DNA of 64,000 nt from Elmis aenea. Taxonomy: Eukaryota; Arthropoda; Insecta; Coleoptera; Elmidae. The notes beneath the pieces are model-generated. The model was not told the DNA's origin, ran no database searches, and was given only the letters and a program-made list of their open reading frames with translations. The translations under genes and the position numbers were made by a program. The DNA lies in NCBI GenBank assembly GCA_947652605.1, contig OX393577.1:52414108-52478107 (forward strand). Direction: 5' to 3'. Below are positions 11,494 through 23,500 of this stretch, piece by piece; position 1 is the first letter of the stretch, and every line of letters starts with the position of its first letter.

Positions 11494-11761
11494 AGGTTTG
11501 TTCCAGTAAGGCTATGTATGATCCATTGAACTATTACGATTCTGCGCAGTATAGATATCGCGTTCTAGCACTCTTTCATAGTTCACCGGACGGTTAGTCA
11601 GCCTTTCCAACTGTTGTAAAATTAGAATAGTACATGAACTAGTCAATGTATTTCTCTATGGTCACTGTTCTATGGTACGGGCGAAACAGTACGAGAATGA
11701 ACATATATGATGAACATGTACTAGCGCTTGGATTTTTACACGCATGCGCTGTTTATAACTT
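11494..11761. repeat. 5' part of the AGGTTTGTTCC MITE family
   Basis: Resembles 35918-36180 over most of its length, including CACCGGACGGTTAGTC and TTTTTACACGCATGCGCTGT. The right terminus is missing. Nothing further was recognised from 11762 to 12518 apart from C-rich and AT-rich tracts. Confidence 0.55.
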
Positions 11762-12646
11762 ATCAACACATAGTTTAAAATAACTACTGTAGCCGACCGA
11801 AAAAAGAATTATTAAGTTACGGCAATCAAAATTAAAAATTGTTTATATTTTGCACCAGCCCACATTAATATAATTTTAAACACATGTTTTTAATTTAAAT
11901 TTTTTAATGGTTGCTATTTATCAGGAGGGTAGTCCTTATTAACCATTTTTTAAATGCTAATTCACCCCCCCCCCTCCCATTTTGTTCCACCTACAGAAGA
12001 AAAAGGACAAAAAAGTTGACTGTAATAACATGATTACTGATTTTCCTAAATTATTTCAATATGTTGACGATATATGATATTTTATCACTGAAAAGTTAAG
12101 TTGATTTTCAATTTCAGTCCTACTGGGTACTCAAAAGTTGTCTTTTTGAACAACTTTCGAGTGCCTCACAACTTAACTTTTTTTTTAACATCCTAGAGGG
12201 TGTACTAGTTCTAAAAGAACAATATGTAACCCTTTGGTGGTAAAATATAATTTATTATCAACATATTGAAATAATTTAGGAAAAACAGTACAGGCTACTT
12301 TTTAGGTCCTTTATGGAAGTGCAGGCTGTGCGCATATAGATACCTATGCCAAGTTTCCAACCATTTTAGCGACCTTTAAATATTGTTCAAATTACCTGAT
12401 TTTTTTGTGATGTCAGAACATATAACAAAACTAGGGGATGACCATGAACTTTAAAGAAAGGGACCACTCTTCTATGTATTTATGCATACAATTATCAGAA
12501 AATATATTTTCTTTAAACCAGGGATGAAACAACGTTCCAAATCGTTACGTTATTGTATAACGTTATTTATTATTTGTTATGGTTTATATTATATTAAAAA
12601 AATTAATTGTTATATTTTATAACGTTATGTGAATAATGATATAGTA

Positions 12647-14085
12647 CAGGGTGTCCCAGATTACATTTTCAGCATGGGGATCTCACTTATTATCACGGCA
12701 TGAAACCGGTTTTTTAAACCGGTTAACCGTTATTTTTTGTCAGAAAAAGTGATTTTTAACCGAAACCGTTATTTTTAAAGGTAAAAAAAACGGTAACTGT
12801 AGTAAATGCGATTAGTTTACCAAAAGTCATTACTGAACTCTTGATTGTACATTTATTATAAAATTATAAATAGATAATATCGTTTCATCCTTTGCATTCC
12901 TGATCTAAATAATTTTAAAAACCGGTTAATTTAACCGGTTTCTTAAACCGGTTTATAATTTAAATCGGTTTTTTACGAATAAAACCGGTTTTTCAACAAA
13001 AACCGTTATAAAAATAAAGTTCTTGATTTCGGTTAACCGTTAACCAAATTTTTTTTCGGTTTCGAGCCCTGCTTATTATAAGAGATACAGGTTTGTTTAA
13101 ATTAGATGAATTATGAGAGAAGCCACAATAAATTTTTAAAAGTACAAAATTCCCCATGTTTCAGATGTTATAGCAAAAAAATATGAAAATGTCGAATTTC
13201 TTTTTTCTCTCATAACTTTTTTGTCATGATCATTAGAACAATTTTATTTGCACTTTCTTATGGTACTTTTTAATGGAGAATGTAACCGTTATTTTAGATT
13301 TTTTTTAACACCTACCTTTTCGAGATATTACCCCTAATTTAATTTCTGTAGTTACACACCCTTCGTAGCCTTTTCCCGGGATATAGCGCTAAGTATATTC
13401 GCTCAGCTTCTACACAGTTTTTTATGGTAAAGAATATAGCATCTCAACATGACAAATTGTTCGCTATTTTTAAATGTAGCCATAATTATAACAATTACTA
13501 CAAAGACTATCGAATTACACAACAATAATATGAAATTCTAATAAATGATACCGCAGACAAAAAGTAACTATCATTTGACATTTAATTAGTTGTTTTTTGT
13601 TTTTATTTCCATAGATAGCTTGATAAGTGATGGGTAAAATACGATTTTTCTTCATTTTGTGATCCATTTATAAAAATAAATATAGCAAGTAATATATCAT
13701 TTAAAAAAGAGAAAAAAAGCACATACAACTATTCTATAGCCAACTTCACGGACCATAAGAAAAAATGAAATTAGGGGTATATCTCGAAAATGGTAGATGT
13801 TAAAAAAAATCTAAAATAACAGTTACATTCTCCATAAAAAAAGTACCTTCAAAAAGGTACAAATAAAATTGTTCTAATGATTAAAGACTAAAGTTATGAG
13901 AGAAAAAAGAAATTCGACATTTTCATGTTTTTTGCTATAACATCTGAAGCACGGGGAATTTTGTACTTTTAAAAATTTATTGTGGCTCCTCTCATACTAA
14001 GGAATAATTCGTCTAATTTAAACAAACTTGTATCTCTTATAATAAGCGAGATCCCCATGCTGGAAATGTAATCTGGGACACCCTG
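12647..14085. mobile_element. TA-flanked palindromic element CAGGGTGTCCC (middle shell)
   Basis: Termini CAGGGTGTCCCAGATTAC and its inverse at 14068-14085, with TA on each side. Long arms are complementary, including the GGGGATCTC motif and the CATAACTTTTTTGTCATGAT region. It is interrupted on the left arm by 12694-13071. A second, partial copy runs off the window at 63865-64000. Confidence 0.85.
12694..13071. mobile_element. hAT-type MITE (inner shell)
   Basis: Inserted in the left arm of 12647-14085. The target CTTATTAT is present on both sides (12686-12693 and 13072-13079), and the right arm of the host palindrome shows the unoccupied site. Ends GGCATGAAACC and GGTTTCGAGCCCTG. The body is dominated by AACCGGTT repeats. 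Confidence 0.85.
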
Positions 14086-14594
14086 TATAACATTATAAAA
14101 ATAAATATAATTTGAGATCTTTAAAGCGTTAATTTTTATATTTAAAATACAAACAAAGTATATCTTTAGCTTAAAGAAATTGAACTTTAATTAATAAAGA
14201 GTAACCTTTTATGAAACGTTATTAGTTATTATAACGTTATTAAAATATCGTTGCGTTGGAAATTATAGTTGAAACGTTATCAGGTATCGTTACGTTTTTC
14301 ATCCCTGCTTTGAACTAATTTACAAAAATTTTACAACATTTAAGTTTTAAACGAATATATTACAAATTAAAAGAATTACAGCTGAAATGTTGATAACATG
14401 GCATATTATAAAAATTAATATGACGTAAACTAAAGCTTAGATACTATTAACTAATAACAAACTCCCTTAAGATAACTTACATTCTATAGTCCACACTAAA
14501 TACACATAGATAGGAAGTAATGTAAATATTTTCTACTTTTATACATACACAAAATATTAATTTACAGCATAATTTGTACAAGTACATCTTAGAA

Positions 14595-17500
14595 TTATTC
14601 CGGTACAATCTTAATCCATGCTTCTTCTTCCTCACCGTTTTCATTAGGAATGCGTACTTTCACCAACTGAATTTCACCGTTACTAGTATGAATAAGCTGC
14701 GTTTCACCATTGGCCAAAGCGTTACTGGCAATTATTTCTTCATAATCATCAGATGAAGCTAAAATCTGGGTGCTTTCTTCACCATCATCACCTTCTTCTA
14801 CTTCAATTTCTCCTTCACCGTCTTCACCTTCATCTGCAAACTGTATGTGCTGCAAAAATAATAAACAAGTGGTTAGTTAATACCTTATTAAAGTAGTTGG
14901 TCGTATGTATACCTGTCCGTCAATAATGATATGTTCAACGGCCTCTGATTCTTCCATTTGATCATCGTCAAGATTGTTACCGACAATTATGTTTCCTTTC
15001 GAGTCTCGGAACATTTCACCATCTTCGACTAACATATGCTCAGCTATGTATAACTTAGAATCTTCTGTTCCATCTTCTTCAGTAACATCTATGGTTTCCA
15101 ACGATGTTCCATGATTATTTTCTACTATTTCCATCTCTCCATCTGCATTCACCTGTACGAGTACATCAATAATATAACCATAGGATTATTAATGAAGTTT
15201 AACATTTGCATGGTTTATACCGGGGGTCAGCAACCCTTTGAGCGGCTCACAGAAAAATTTTCTAAATTGTTTATGGGTCTGGGGCGGCAAAATATAAAAT
15301 TTACGGGACCAAAAATATGAAAATAATGAATTGATTCGAAAAAAATTCACTTTTAAGCACTCCCAAGAAAAGGTCAATCAATATTGTTGGCGGCACTAAA
15401 GAAATGTTTAAGCTTTAAAATTAGGTTGTGGCTATTTGCACCTACTGTAGGTACGAATAATTGGCTATTTGCACCTACAGTAGGTACGAATAATGGGCTA
15501 TTTGCATCTACTGTATAGGCATATACCGCTTGTAACTGAGTTCTGGTACACCCCCTTTTTTACTTTAGTTTTAATTTTTCATAAATAAACTTTTATACAG
15601 ATGATATGTGTAAATACTGGGTTATATGAACACATGTACACTATTATTTCAATTCCGGTTTCGTCGGAAATTACCCTAACTTTGTTATTTCAAACACCCT
15701 GTATATTTTATATTTTTGGAAAGAGGAGGCAACTTTGAATACAACTGCATCATTTTGATTAATTTTAATAGCCTCAAATAATTTTTGGCCAAATATTTAT
15801 TTGCCGTTACCTGCATAAATTGAATATTATTATGACTTATGACAAGTGTCCGAAAAAGGTTTTTCGTACATTTTAATTAACAGTTAGGTTACTTTAATCG
15901 GTTTTGAAGGTTGCAGACTATTTCTTGACCAATAACATATATTTGTGTTGAAAGGCTGCCTGCCTCAAAGACTTAAAATATTATAAAAACTTATTTAGAT
16001 ATTCTAATAATCGTAGTATACTGTGCATAATTGCAACAAATTATCACTAACTTTTTTTATTAAATAACTATAAGTTACAACTATTAATTTGTTTTGTTGC
16101 ACTTAGGCACAGTGTACTGCGATTAATAGGATATCTTAACAAGTTTTTATAATATTTTAAGTCTGTGAAGCAGCAATCCAACACAAATATAAGTTATTGG
16201 TATTGTTAAATTCGTCAGGAAATACTCTATAAGTGCATGTACTACTGCATTTGCATTTGTCAAAAAAACGATTTGCAATCTTCAAAGCCGATTAAAGGAA
16301 CCTAAATGGCAACTAAAATTTACAAAAACATTTGTCGGACACTTGTTGGCAAAATAAAATTCGATGTATGCAGGCCACGGTTCAATTAATAAAAAAATAA
16401 ATTATTGTTCAAAAATTATTTAAGGTTATTTAAATTAACCAAAGTCCTACACGGTAGAGAGACTTATGACTAAATAAAAAAAAAAAGTAACCAAACCAGT
16501 GCCGAATTCATAAGTGCATCGTCTTTCTAAAAATGTAAATATATACAGGGTTCTCGTTTTTCGCGGGCCACTATGGGGATCTCGTAAACAGTAAAAGTTA
16601 CGACTTCGGTTAAATTGGGGCAAAGTTGTATATTCAGGTGCTTAATAATTTGACGCAAACAGAACTTATCTAGCTCTTTTAGTTTTTGAGATATAGGGAA
16701 AAAAGTAAAAAAGTGGATTTTTGTTTTTTGCCCGTAACTTTTTCATTTGATGTCAAATTTCATTTTTGTAAAAACATTTTCATGGCCACGTTTTGCAAGG
16801 AATAAAATTCCCCAATTATATTTTTCATGCGATGTTTCGTTTTTTTAAAACCATCATCAGGTCAATTTTTTCTTATGGACGCTATATCTGATTTTAACGT
16901 TAATGTGTAGAGCATTTTATTCTGAATTCGACAATGTATAAAAGTTGGCACTTTTTTGAAACAATTGTTGTTAAAAATGGAAAAAACAAGTATTTTATTT
17001 AAAACAAATTCTAATCGGCATGATAAATAATTGTCTTTGTCCCTTTTTCCTTGGAAGAAGGTGAGTAAACCGTATGAAATTACTATTAAAGGGATTTAAT
17101 AAAAAAAATCGGTATTAATAAATATCTTAGGAATGCATTAACATTGTTCACTTATTAGCAAATATTTTTAGAATATTTTCTTCGGTTAAGTAATAAATGT
17201 CTCTAAAATGTGTATTTAATCCCTTATTTGACATACAATTATTTGTAACAAAATGTTCGTAATCAAATAATATGTGGTCATAGTTTACAAAAAACGTCTA
17301 GAAATCTGTTTACGCTTTTTGCTTATTAGAAGTCATTAACGCAGATAAAAGGCATAACTCGTTATGTTTTGTTACAAATAATTTTATGCCAAATAAAAAT
17401 TAAATACAAATTTTAGAGAAATTTATTACTTAACCGAAGAAAATATTCTAAAAATATTTATTAATAAGTGAACAATGTTAATGCATTCCTAACATATTTA

Positions 17501-20500
17501 TTAGTACCTATTTTTTTAATTAGTAATTTTATGCGGTTTACTTACCTGTTTTCAAGGAAAAAGGGACATAGACAATTATTTACCACGTCGATTAGGATTT
17601 GTTTTAAATAAAATAGTTGTTTTTGCCATTTTAACAACAATCGTTTCAAAAGAGTGCCAACTGTTATACATTGTCGAATTCAGAATAAAATGCTCTGAAA
17701 TTGGCGTTAAAATCAGATATAGCATCAATAAGAAAAAATTGACCTGATGATGCTTTTAAAAAAACGAAACGTCGCACGGAAAATTTAATTGGGGATTCTG
17801 ATTTCTTGCAAAAAGTGGCCATGAAAATATTTTTACAAAAATGAAATTTAACATCAAATGAAAAAGTTACGGGCAAAAAACAAAAATCCACTTTTTTACT
17901 TTTTTCCCTATATCTCAAAAAATAAAAAAGCTAGATAAGTTCTGTTTGCTTCAAATTATTAAGCACCTGAATATACAACTTTGCCCTAATTTAACCGAAG
18001 TCGTAACTCTTACCGTTTACGAGATCCCCATAGTGGCCAGCGAAAAACGAGAACCCTGTATAGGGTGTTCCATTTGAAATAACAAAGTTAGGGCAATTTC
18101 TGGCGAAACCCAAAGTGAGATAATAGTGTACATGTCGTAGGCATAATGTGAAATCCGGCATTTTATAAAACGCCTAGGCATTTTATAAAAAGCCGGCAAA
18201 ACGAGCAAATTATGACTTTTTCTTAGACCCATACATTTGTATTCATACAAAAAAAAAACTTTAACCAACCTTTAACCTGACCCTCATTCATTTGGTCAGT
18301 AGTAGAGGGTCAGGTTAAAGGTTGGTTAAAGTTTTTTTTTTAAATAAATAATAAAAATGAAGCTAATAGTTTTGTGCCTAGGCGTTTTATAAAATGCCGG
18401 ATTTCACATTATGCCTACGACATACATATGTTCAAATATTTCGGTTGGTGCAAATAGCCAATTATTCGTACCTACTGTAGGTGCAAATAGCCAATTATTC
18501 GTACCTACTGTAGGTGCAAATAGCCAATTATTCGTACCTACTGTAGGTGCAAATAGCCAATTATTCGCACCTACTGTAGGTGCAAATAGCCACAACCTTA
18601 AAATTATTAATATATCGCACTCTAAGTGAAAAACATTGCCGAGCCCCGGATTATATGTACAATGTTTTCCCAAAAAGTGATATACCAATGCCATGACTAA
18701 TATAAAAGAACATTTTTTTAACTTTTCAAAAATATACAGAGTGATTGAAATTCGAGTTTAAGCATGGGGATCTCCCTCATTATAATAGCTAGAGTATAGA
18801 TTTAAATTTGGCAAAGTTGCTAAATTCGATGCTCATTAATAATCCAAAGAAAAATTGGAAATATCTCAAACGGTATCCGAGAAAATTAGGAAAAACTGGA
18901 AAATACGATTTTTGTTAATCGTCTATAAGTCCTTTGGAGTTTGAAATATTTTAAATGTGTTAAAGCATTACCTAAGCAACTTTTTAAGGCGAATCGGATA
19001 GTGGTCACAAATTTTTCGTATATAAATTCGTTTTTGTTTTAGGACAACCAACTTTGTTTTTTCTTATGGGGGCAATTTTGGTTATTTACATTATCAAATA
19101 GCATTTATTTTTCTGAATCCATTGATGTATTACACACGGTATTTTACTTCTTCTTTCATTGTCAAATTTGAAAAAATGCGTTTTAAACAACAACCACAAT
19201 AAATCAGGTAGGCCGGTCGTTGCAGTTTATATCATTTTCATGGCAACCAATCAATAAGCTAAACGTTTTGAAAGCCTACTACTTGTCACATTAATAAATT
19301 CTTAAAAATGAACTTTAATAGCACAGAAAAACGCAATATTCTGCAAATTTGTTATTAATTGAAACAATTCTATGTTGTCAAGTCAAAGGTATGCAGAAAC
19401 ATATCTAGAAAGAAGACAACCCTCGCACATATATTTTTTTACCTAGGACAGAAACTTAGATTAATATGGGGCTTTTGACAAACTTAGAGAAAAATATGGC
19501 AAAAAAGTTTCAGATGACAATAAAAAAAACATTTTTAGTACAAACATATTCGGATATAAAACACTATTTTTCTACGTTAAACAGAAACTTAAGTAAATTT
19601 GTATAAAGTACGTGATAAAGTATAACAAACCTTGGAAGAACGGTATAAAAAATTCGCAGCATATCACGTTTTTTTTTGCTATTAAAGTTAATTTTTACTA
19701 ATCTATTAATCTGATAGGCTTTCAAAACTTTTAATTTGTTAATTGGTTGTCATGGAAACAACATAAACTACAATGACCGGTCTACCTGATTTATAGTGAT
19801 TATTGACTAAAACGCACATTTTTTCAAATTTGATAATAAAAGAAGACGTAAAATACCATGTGTGATCAATGGATTCAGAAAAATAAATGCTATTTGATAA
19901 TGTAAATAACAAAAATTGTGCCTATAAGAAAAAACAAAGTTGGTTGTCCTAAAACAAAAATGAATCGATGAAGGAAAAATTTGTGACCATCATTCGATTT
20001 GGCTTAAAAAGTTGCTTAGGCAATGTTTTTACACATTTGAAATATTTTATACTCTAAAGGACTTTAATTTGAATTTCGTTTATTAAAATGAAAGTTGTGG
20101 TTTGTGGTGTACAGAAAAATAGATTTTACAAAAGTTAGTCGAGGACCTTTTTTTTTGTAACCCCAGCTTAGTGTCCCCGAAAGTTCGGGAAAAAAAATGG
20201 TCACTTTACTGTAGTGCCACAATGGAAAGTGATACAAAAAAAACCTAATAACACCGTTCTTTACCTAAAAATAATATGGTACTTAACCGAAATACCCCAC
20301 AAAACATTTAAATTGGTCCACACTGTACTGCAGCTAGCTTGATCAACTGCACAAAGCTCTGCATAAAAAATGGCTTGCACTTGTCAACAAAAGGGCAATG
20401 CAAAACCAATAGTGGAAGCTTTTAATAAAATTATCTTGGTTGGGGATTCTTGCCATTAAACATAATTTTTTAAAAAATGTATGAACTGTGACATTTGTTT

Positions 20501-23500
20501 TATGAAATCTTAAATCGAATGTTTATCAATGAGAACTACCTGCATCTAAAATTCATTTATATCTAACTAAAAATGTACTGAAAACATTATGCAACCATAC
20601 AAAATAGTTTTGCTAGTTTTTTAATGAAAAGAACATACCGTAATAATTTGATCATCATCTGTGGTTAAATGTGGTTGGTTAACGATTATCGTATCATTAA
20701 GATGTCCCTGCGCTTGCATGTGTTGGTACAACAAAGGCTTGCGCATGAAACCTGCCGCACATACCAAACACTCGTACGGTTTTTTGTCAGAATGCACGAA
20801 TCTATGGGCGTTGCGATTATCCCTGCTATTAAATGCTTTACCGCAGACTTCACAAAGGAAAGGTTTTTCTCCCGTATGAATTCGCCTGTGCTTTTTAAAA
20901 TGCTCAGGGTACACAAATGTAGCCTCACAGACACTGCACTTGAAGGGGCGTTCGCCTGTATGTGCTGCCTTTATGTGGTAATCTAATAATCTGCAACAAA
21001 AAAAAAAACGCTTTTATAATTTATTTAAAGAAATTTAAAAAAAAACACTTTCATAAAAAAAACCTGCTAGCATACAGCTCTAGTGCCATCTGAAGTGAAT
21101 GGCAACTTTGTGCCACTGGAAAAATGGTAAAATGATCAGGGCTTCGAACCATAATTTTTTTCGTTCCGGTTTTCGTTCCGGTTCAATTAAAAAAATATAC
21201 CGGGTGTTAACCACCAGCCGTGAACATAGGGAATTAACATTGGTTTTAACTTTTTTTCGGATTCCTGCTCCCCAATTGAATTTATATTAAAATTAATGGT
21301 AACAATAGAAAGATAAAATTATTACGCATCATTTGAGACCATTAATAAGCTTAAATGTTTAATATTTAGTTTATAATTAATATTTTAAAATTGGATTAAT
21401 TTTACAAATATAAGTAGCCATGACTGTCAAATTGACATTTGTTTTCATTAATTTTTATTATCTGTCAATTTTTAAATCAGTGAGTTATTTTTTAAAATAA
21501 ACAATTTACAGCAATATTATTGTATTTGTTAAGTTTAATCAAAGTGGCCATTGGAAAACAAAACCAAACATCACATAAATAAACTAGCTGTACTTAGTTA
21601 AACAAAAAAAACATAAATAATTTCAGATATTTTTTAAATCACATAATAATTTATGATTTTTCAATTACTATTACTATTGAATCTAAATTATAACATGCGT
21701 TCAAAGTGTAACCCACTCTCCATGGGCAATGCAAATTTGAGATCTGCACTTTGTAGATAACAATCAATTCCTCAGCATATTACTTTCTGTTTGATAAAAT
21801 GTTCTTAAAACAGCTAATCATAAAAAGACAGTTGAACAAAATTACAAAATTAAGATTGGCTAGTTCTAGTTTAACAAAAGTTTATCAAATAAAAAGAAAT
21901 ATGCTTAGGAAACATTGTTATCCACAAAGTGCAGATCTCAAATTTATATTGCACATGGAGAGTAGGCTACACTTTGAACGAATGTTATAATTTAGATTAG
22001 ACAGTAATAGTAATTGAAAAATCATAAATTATTATGTAATTTGAAAAATATCTCAAATTTTTTAGGTTTCTTTGTGTTGAAATAAGTTCAGCTAGTTTAT
22101 TTATGTGATGTTTTGTTTTGTTTTCCAATGGCCACTTTGATTAAACTTAACAAATACAATAATATTGCTATAACTTGTTTATTTTAAAAAATAAACCTAA
22201 GAACAACCCATACATCAATGAAACAAGAAAAAAAAACTCTTTTTAATGGTATCATAGCCAACTACGACGTATTTAAAATAAGAAAGTTGATATTAAAATA
22301 ACAAAAACAAATGAAGATAGGTTTGTTTTCCAATGGCCACTTTGATTAAACTTAACAAATACCATAATATTGCTATAACTTGCTTATTTTTAAAAATAAA
22401 CCCAACAACCCATACATCAATGAAACGAGAAAAAAATCTCTTTTTAATGGTGCAGCCACCTATGACCCGTATTTAAAATAAGAAAGTTGATGTTAAAATA
22501 ACAATAACAAATGAAGATAGGTAAAATTTATTAACTAATTTCAATTCTGCACAAAAAAGTGTCCTAATAATGTCGAAAAATATTTTGGGTATGATTTTAA
22601 ATAAGCAAGTTATGAGCAAAAATCGAAAACGTCATTTTTTTGTTTTTTACGAATAGCGCAAAAACTGTAAATTTTTTTCAAGATTTTTTTCATAGAATAG
22701 TTGCTCTTAAATCATAGATCATTCTCACCCATTTAACCAACTCTATCTCTTACCGTTTACGAGATATCCCCATCCTGTTCAAGTTAACTGGGACACCCTG
22801 TATAGCATATTCCATAGCTTTTGGACACACTGTATAAACAAAACGCGCGAGTTTGTAGAACATGTACCGAACCGTAATAAACCGATATTTTTTTCGGTTC
22901 AGTTCCGGTTTTCGTTCCGACAAAAACAACGGTTTTTTCCGGTTTTCGGTTCAGTTCCGGTTCGAAGCCCTGAAAATGATTGCCTAACCCATCCGGGAGT
23001 TTTCAAAGAAGCACAAACAACTCAAATCCAGGACAGTCCCAGATTATGCTGGTCACTTTAGTCTATGACCAAGTCAACTCCCGATTATTTCAAGTAGTTT
23101 TTCAAATCGTATGACTTCTCTGGCATGTCATTGCATACTTCCATATAAGAAAAACGTTATGTCACAGACGTCTTTTGAGGCCGAAAGGTTAAGTGTAAAA
23201 AAAAATGCCCATCTGATTTAATTTACAATCGATTCAAATAGTTTTAAAAAACCTTTAGCACATTGCGATTAAATCATGTCATTCAGATCATTAAAAATAA
23301 ATGAGCAAACTGATAAATGATTTCACTTACCGTCTCCTTTTAAAACCTTTGCCACATTCTTCACATTTGTAGCGTTTGTCATCGTAGTGCGTAGCACGTT
23401 TGTGGGATTGTAAATTTGATCGTTGGCTGAAGGTTGTACCGCAGAATTCGCACTGGTAAGGACGTTCCCCCGTATGGGTACGTTCGTGGTCACGTATTTC

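Larger units (their letters stand above)
12519..14307. mobile_element. hAT-type element (outer shell of a three-level nest)
   Basis: Starts CAGGGATGAAAC and ends CATCCCTG, with subterminal AACGTTAT-type inverted sequence on both sides. Flanking 8-bp sequences CTTTAAAC (12511-12518) and CTTTGAAC (14308-14315) match at 7 of 8. The body is interrupted by the palindrome 12647-14085. No transposase. Confidence 0.75.
15423..18598. mobile_element. Foldback element with 33-bp terminal arrays (outer shell of a nest)
   Basis: Begins AGGTTGTGGCTATTTGCACC and ends with the inverse, flanked by TAAAATT at 15416-15422 and 18599-18605. Just inside each end is a 33-bp tandem array: about two and a half units on the left (15429-15516) and about four and a half on the right (18447-18590), in opposite orientation. 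The interior holds further inverted sequences and the insertions at 16546 and 18132. Apparent ORFs across the array are artefacts of the repeat period. Confidence 0.75.

Noticed and set aside
17664..17918. 84-codon open frame on the minus strand
   Set aside because: It lies within the arm of the palindromic element at 16546-18058.
18447..18595. Regularly spaced repeats resembling a CRISPR array
   Set aside because: Units are contiguous with no unique spacers, the array is inverted at the other end of the element, and the genome is eukaryotic.
18404..18694. Repetitive open frames (LFAPTVGAN-type units) on both strands
   Set aside because: They are produced by the 33-bp tandem array of a transposon end, whose period is divisible by three.
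20686..20986. Plus- and alternative minus-strand frames over the zinc-finger exon
   Set aside because: Shadows of the C2H2 exon 20990-20639 in other frames.
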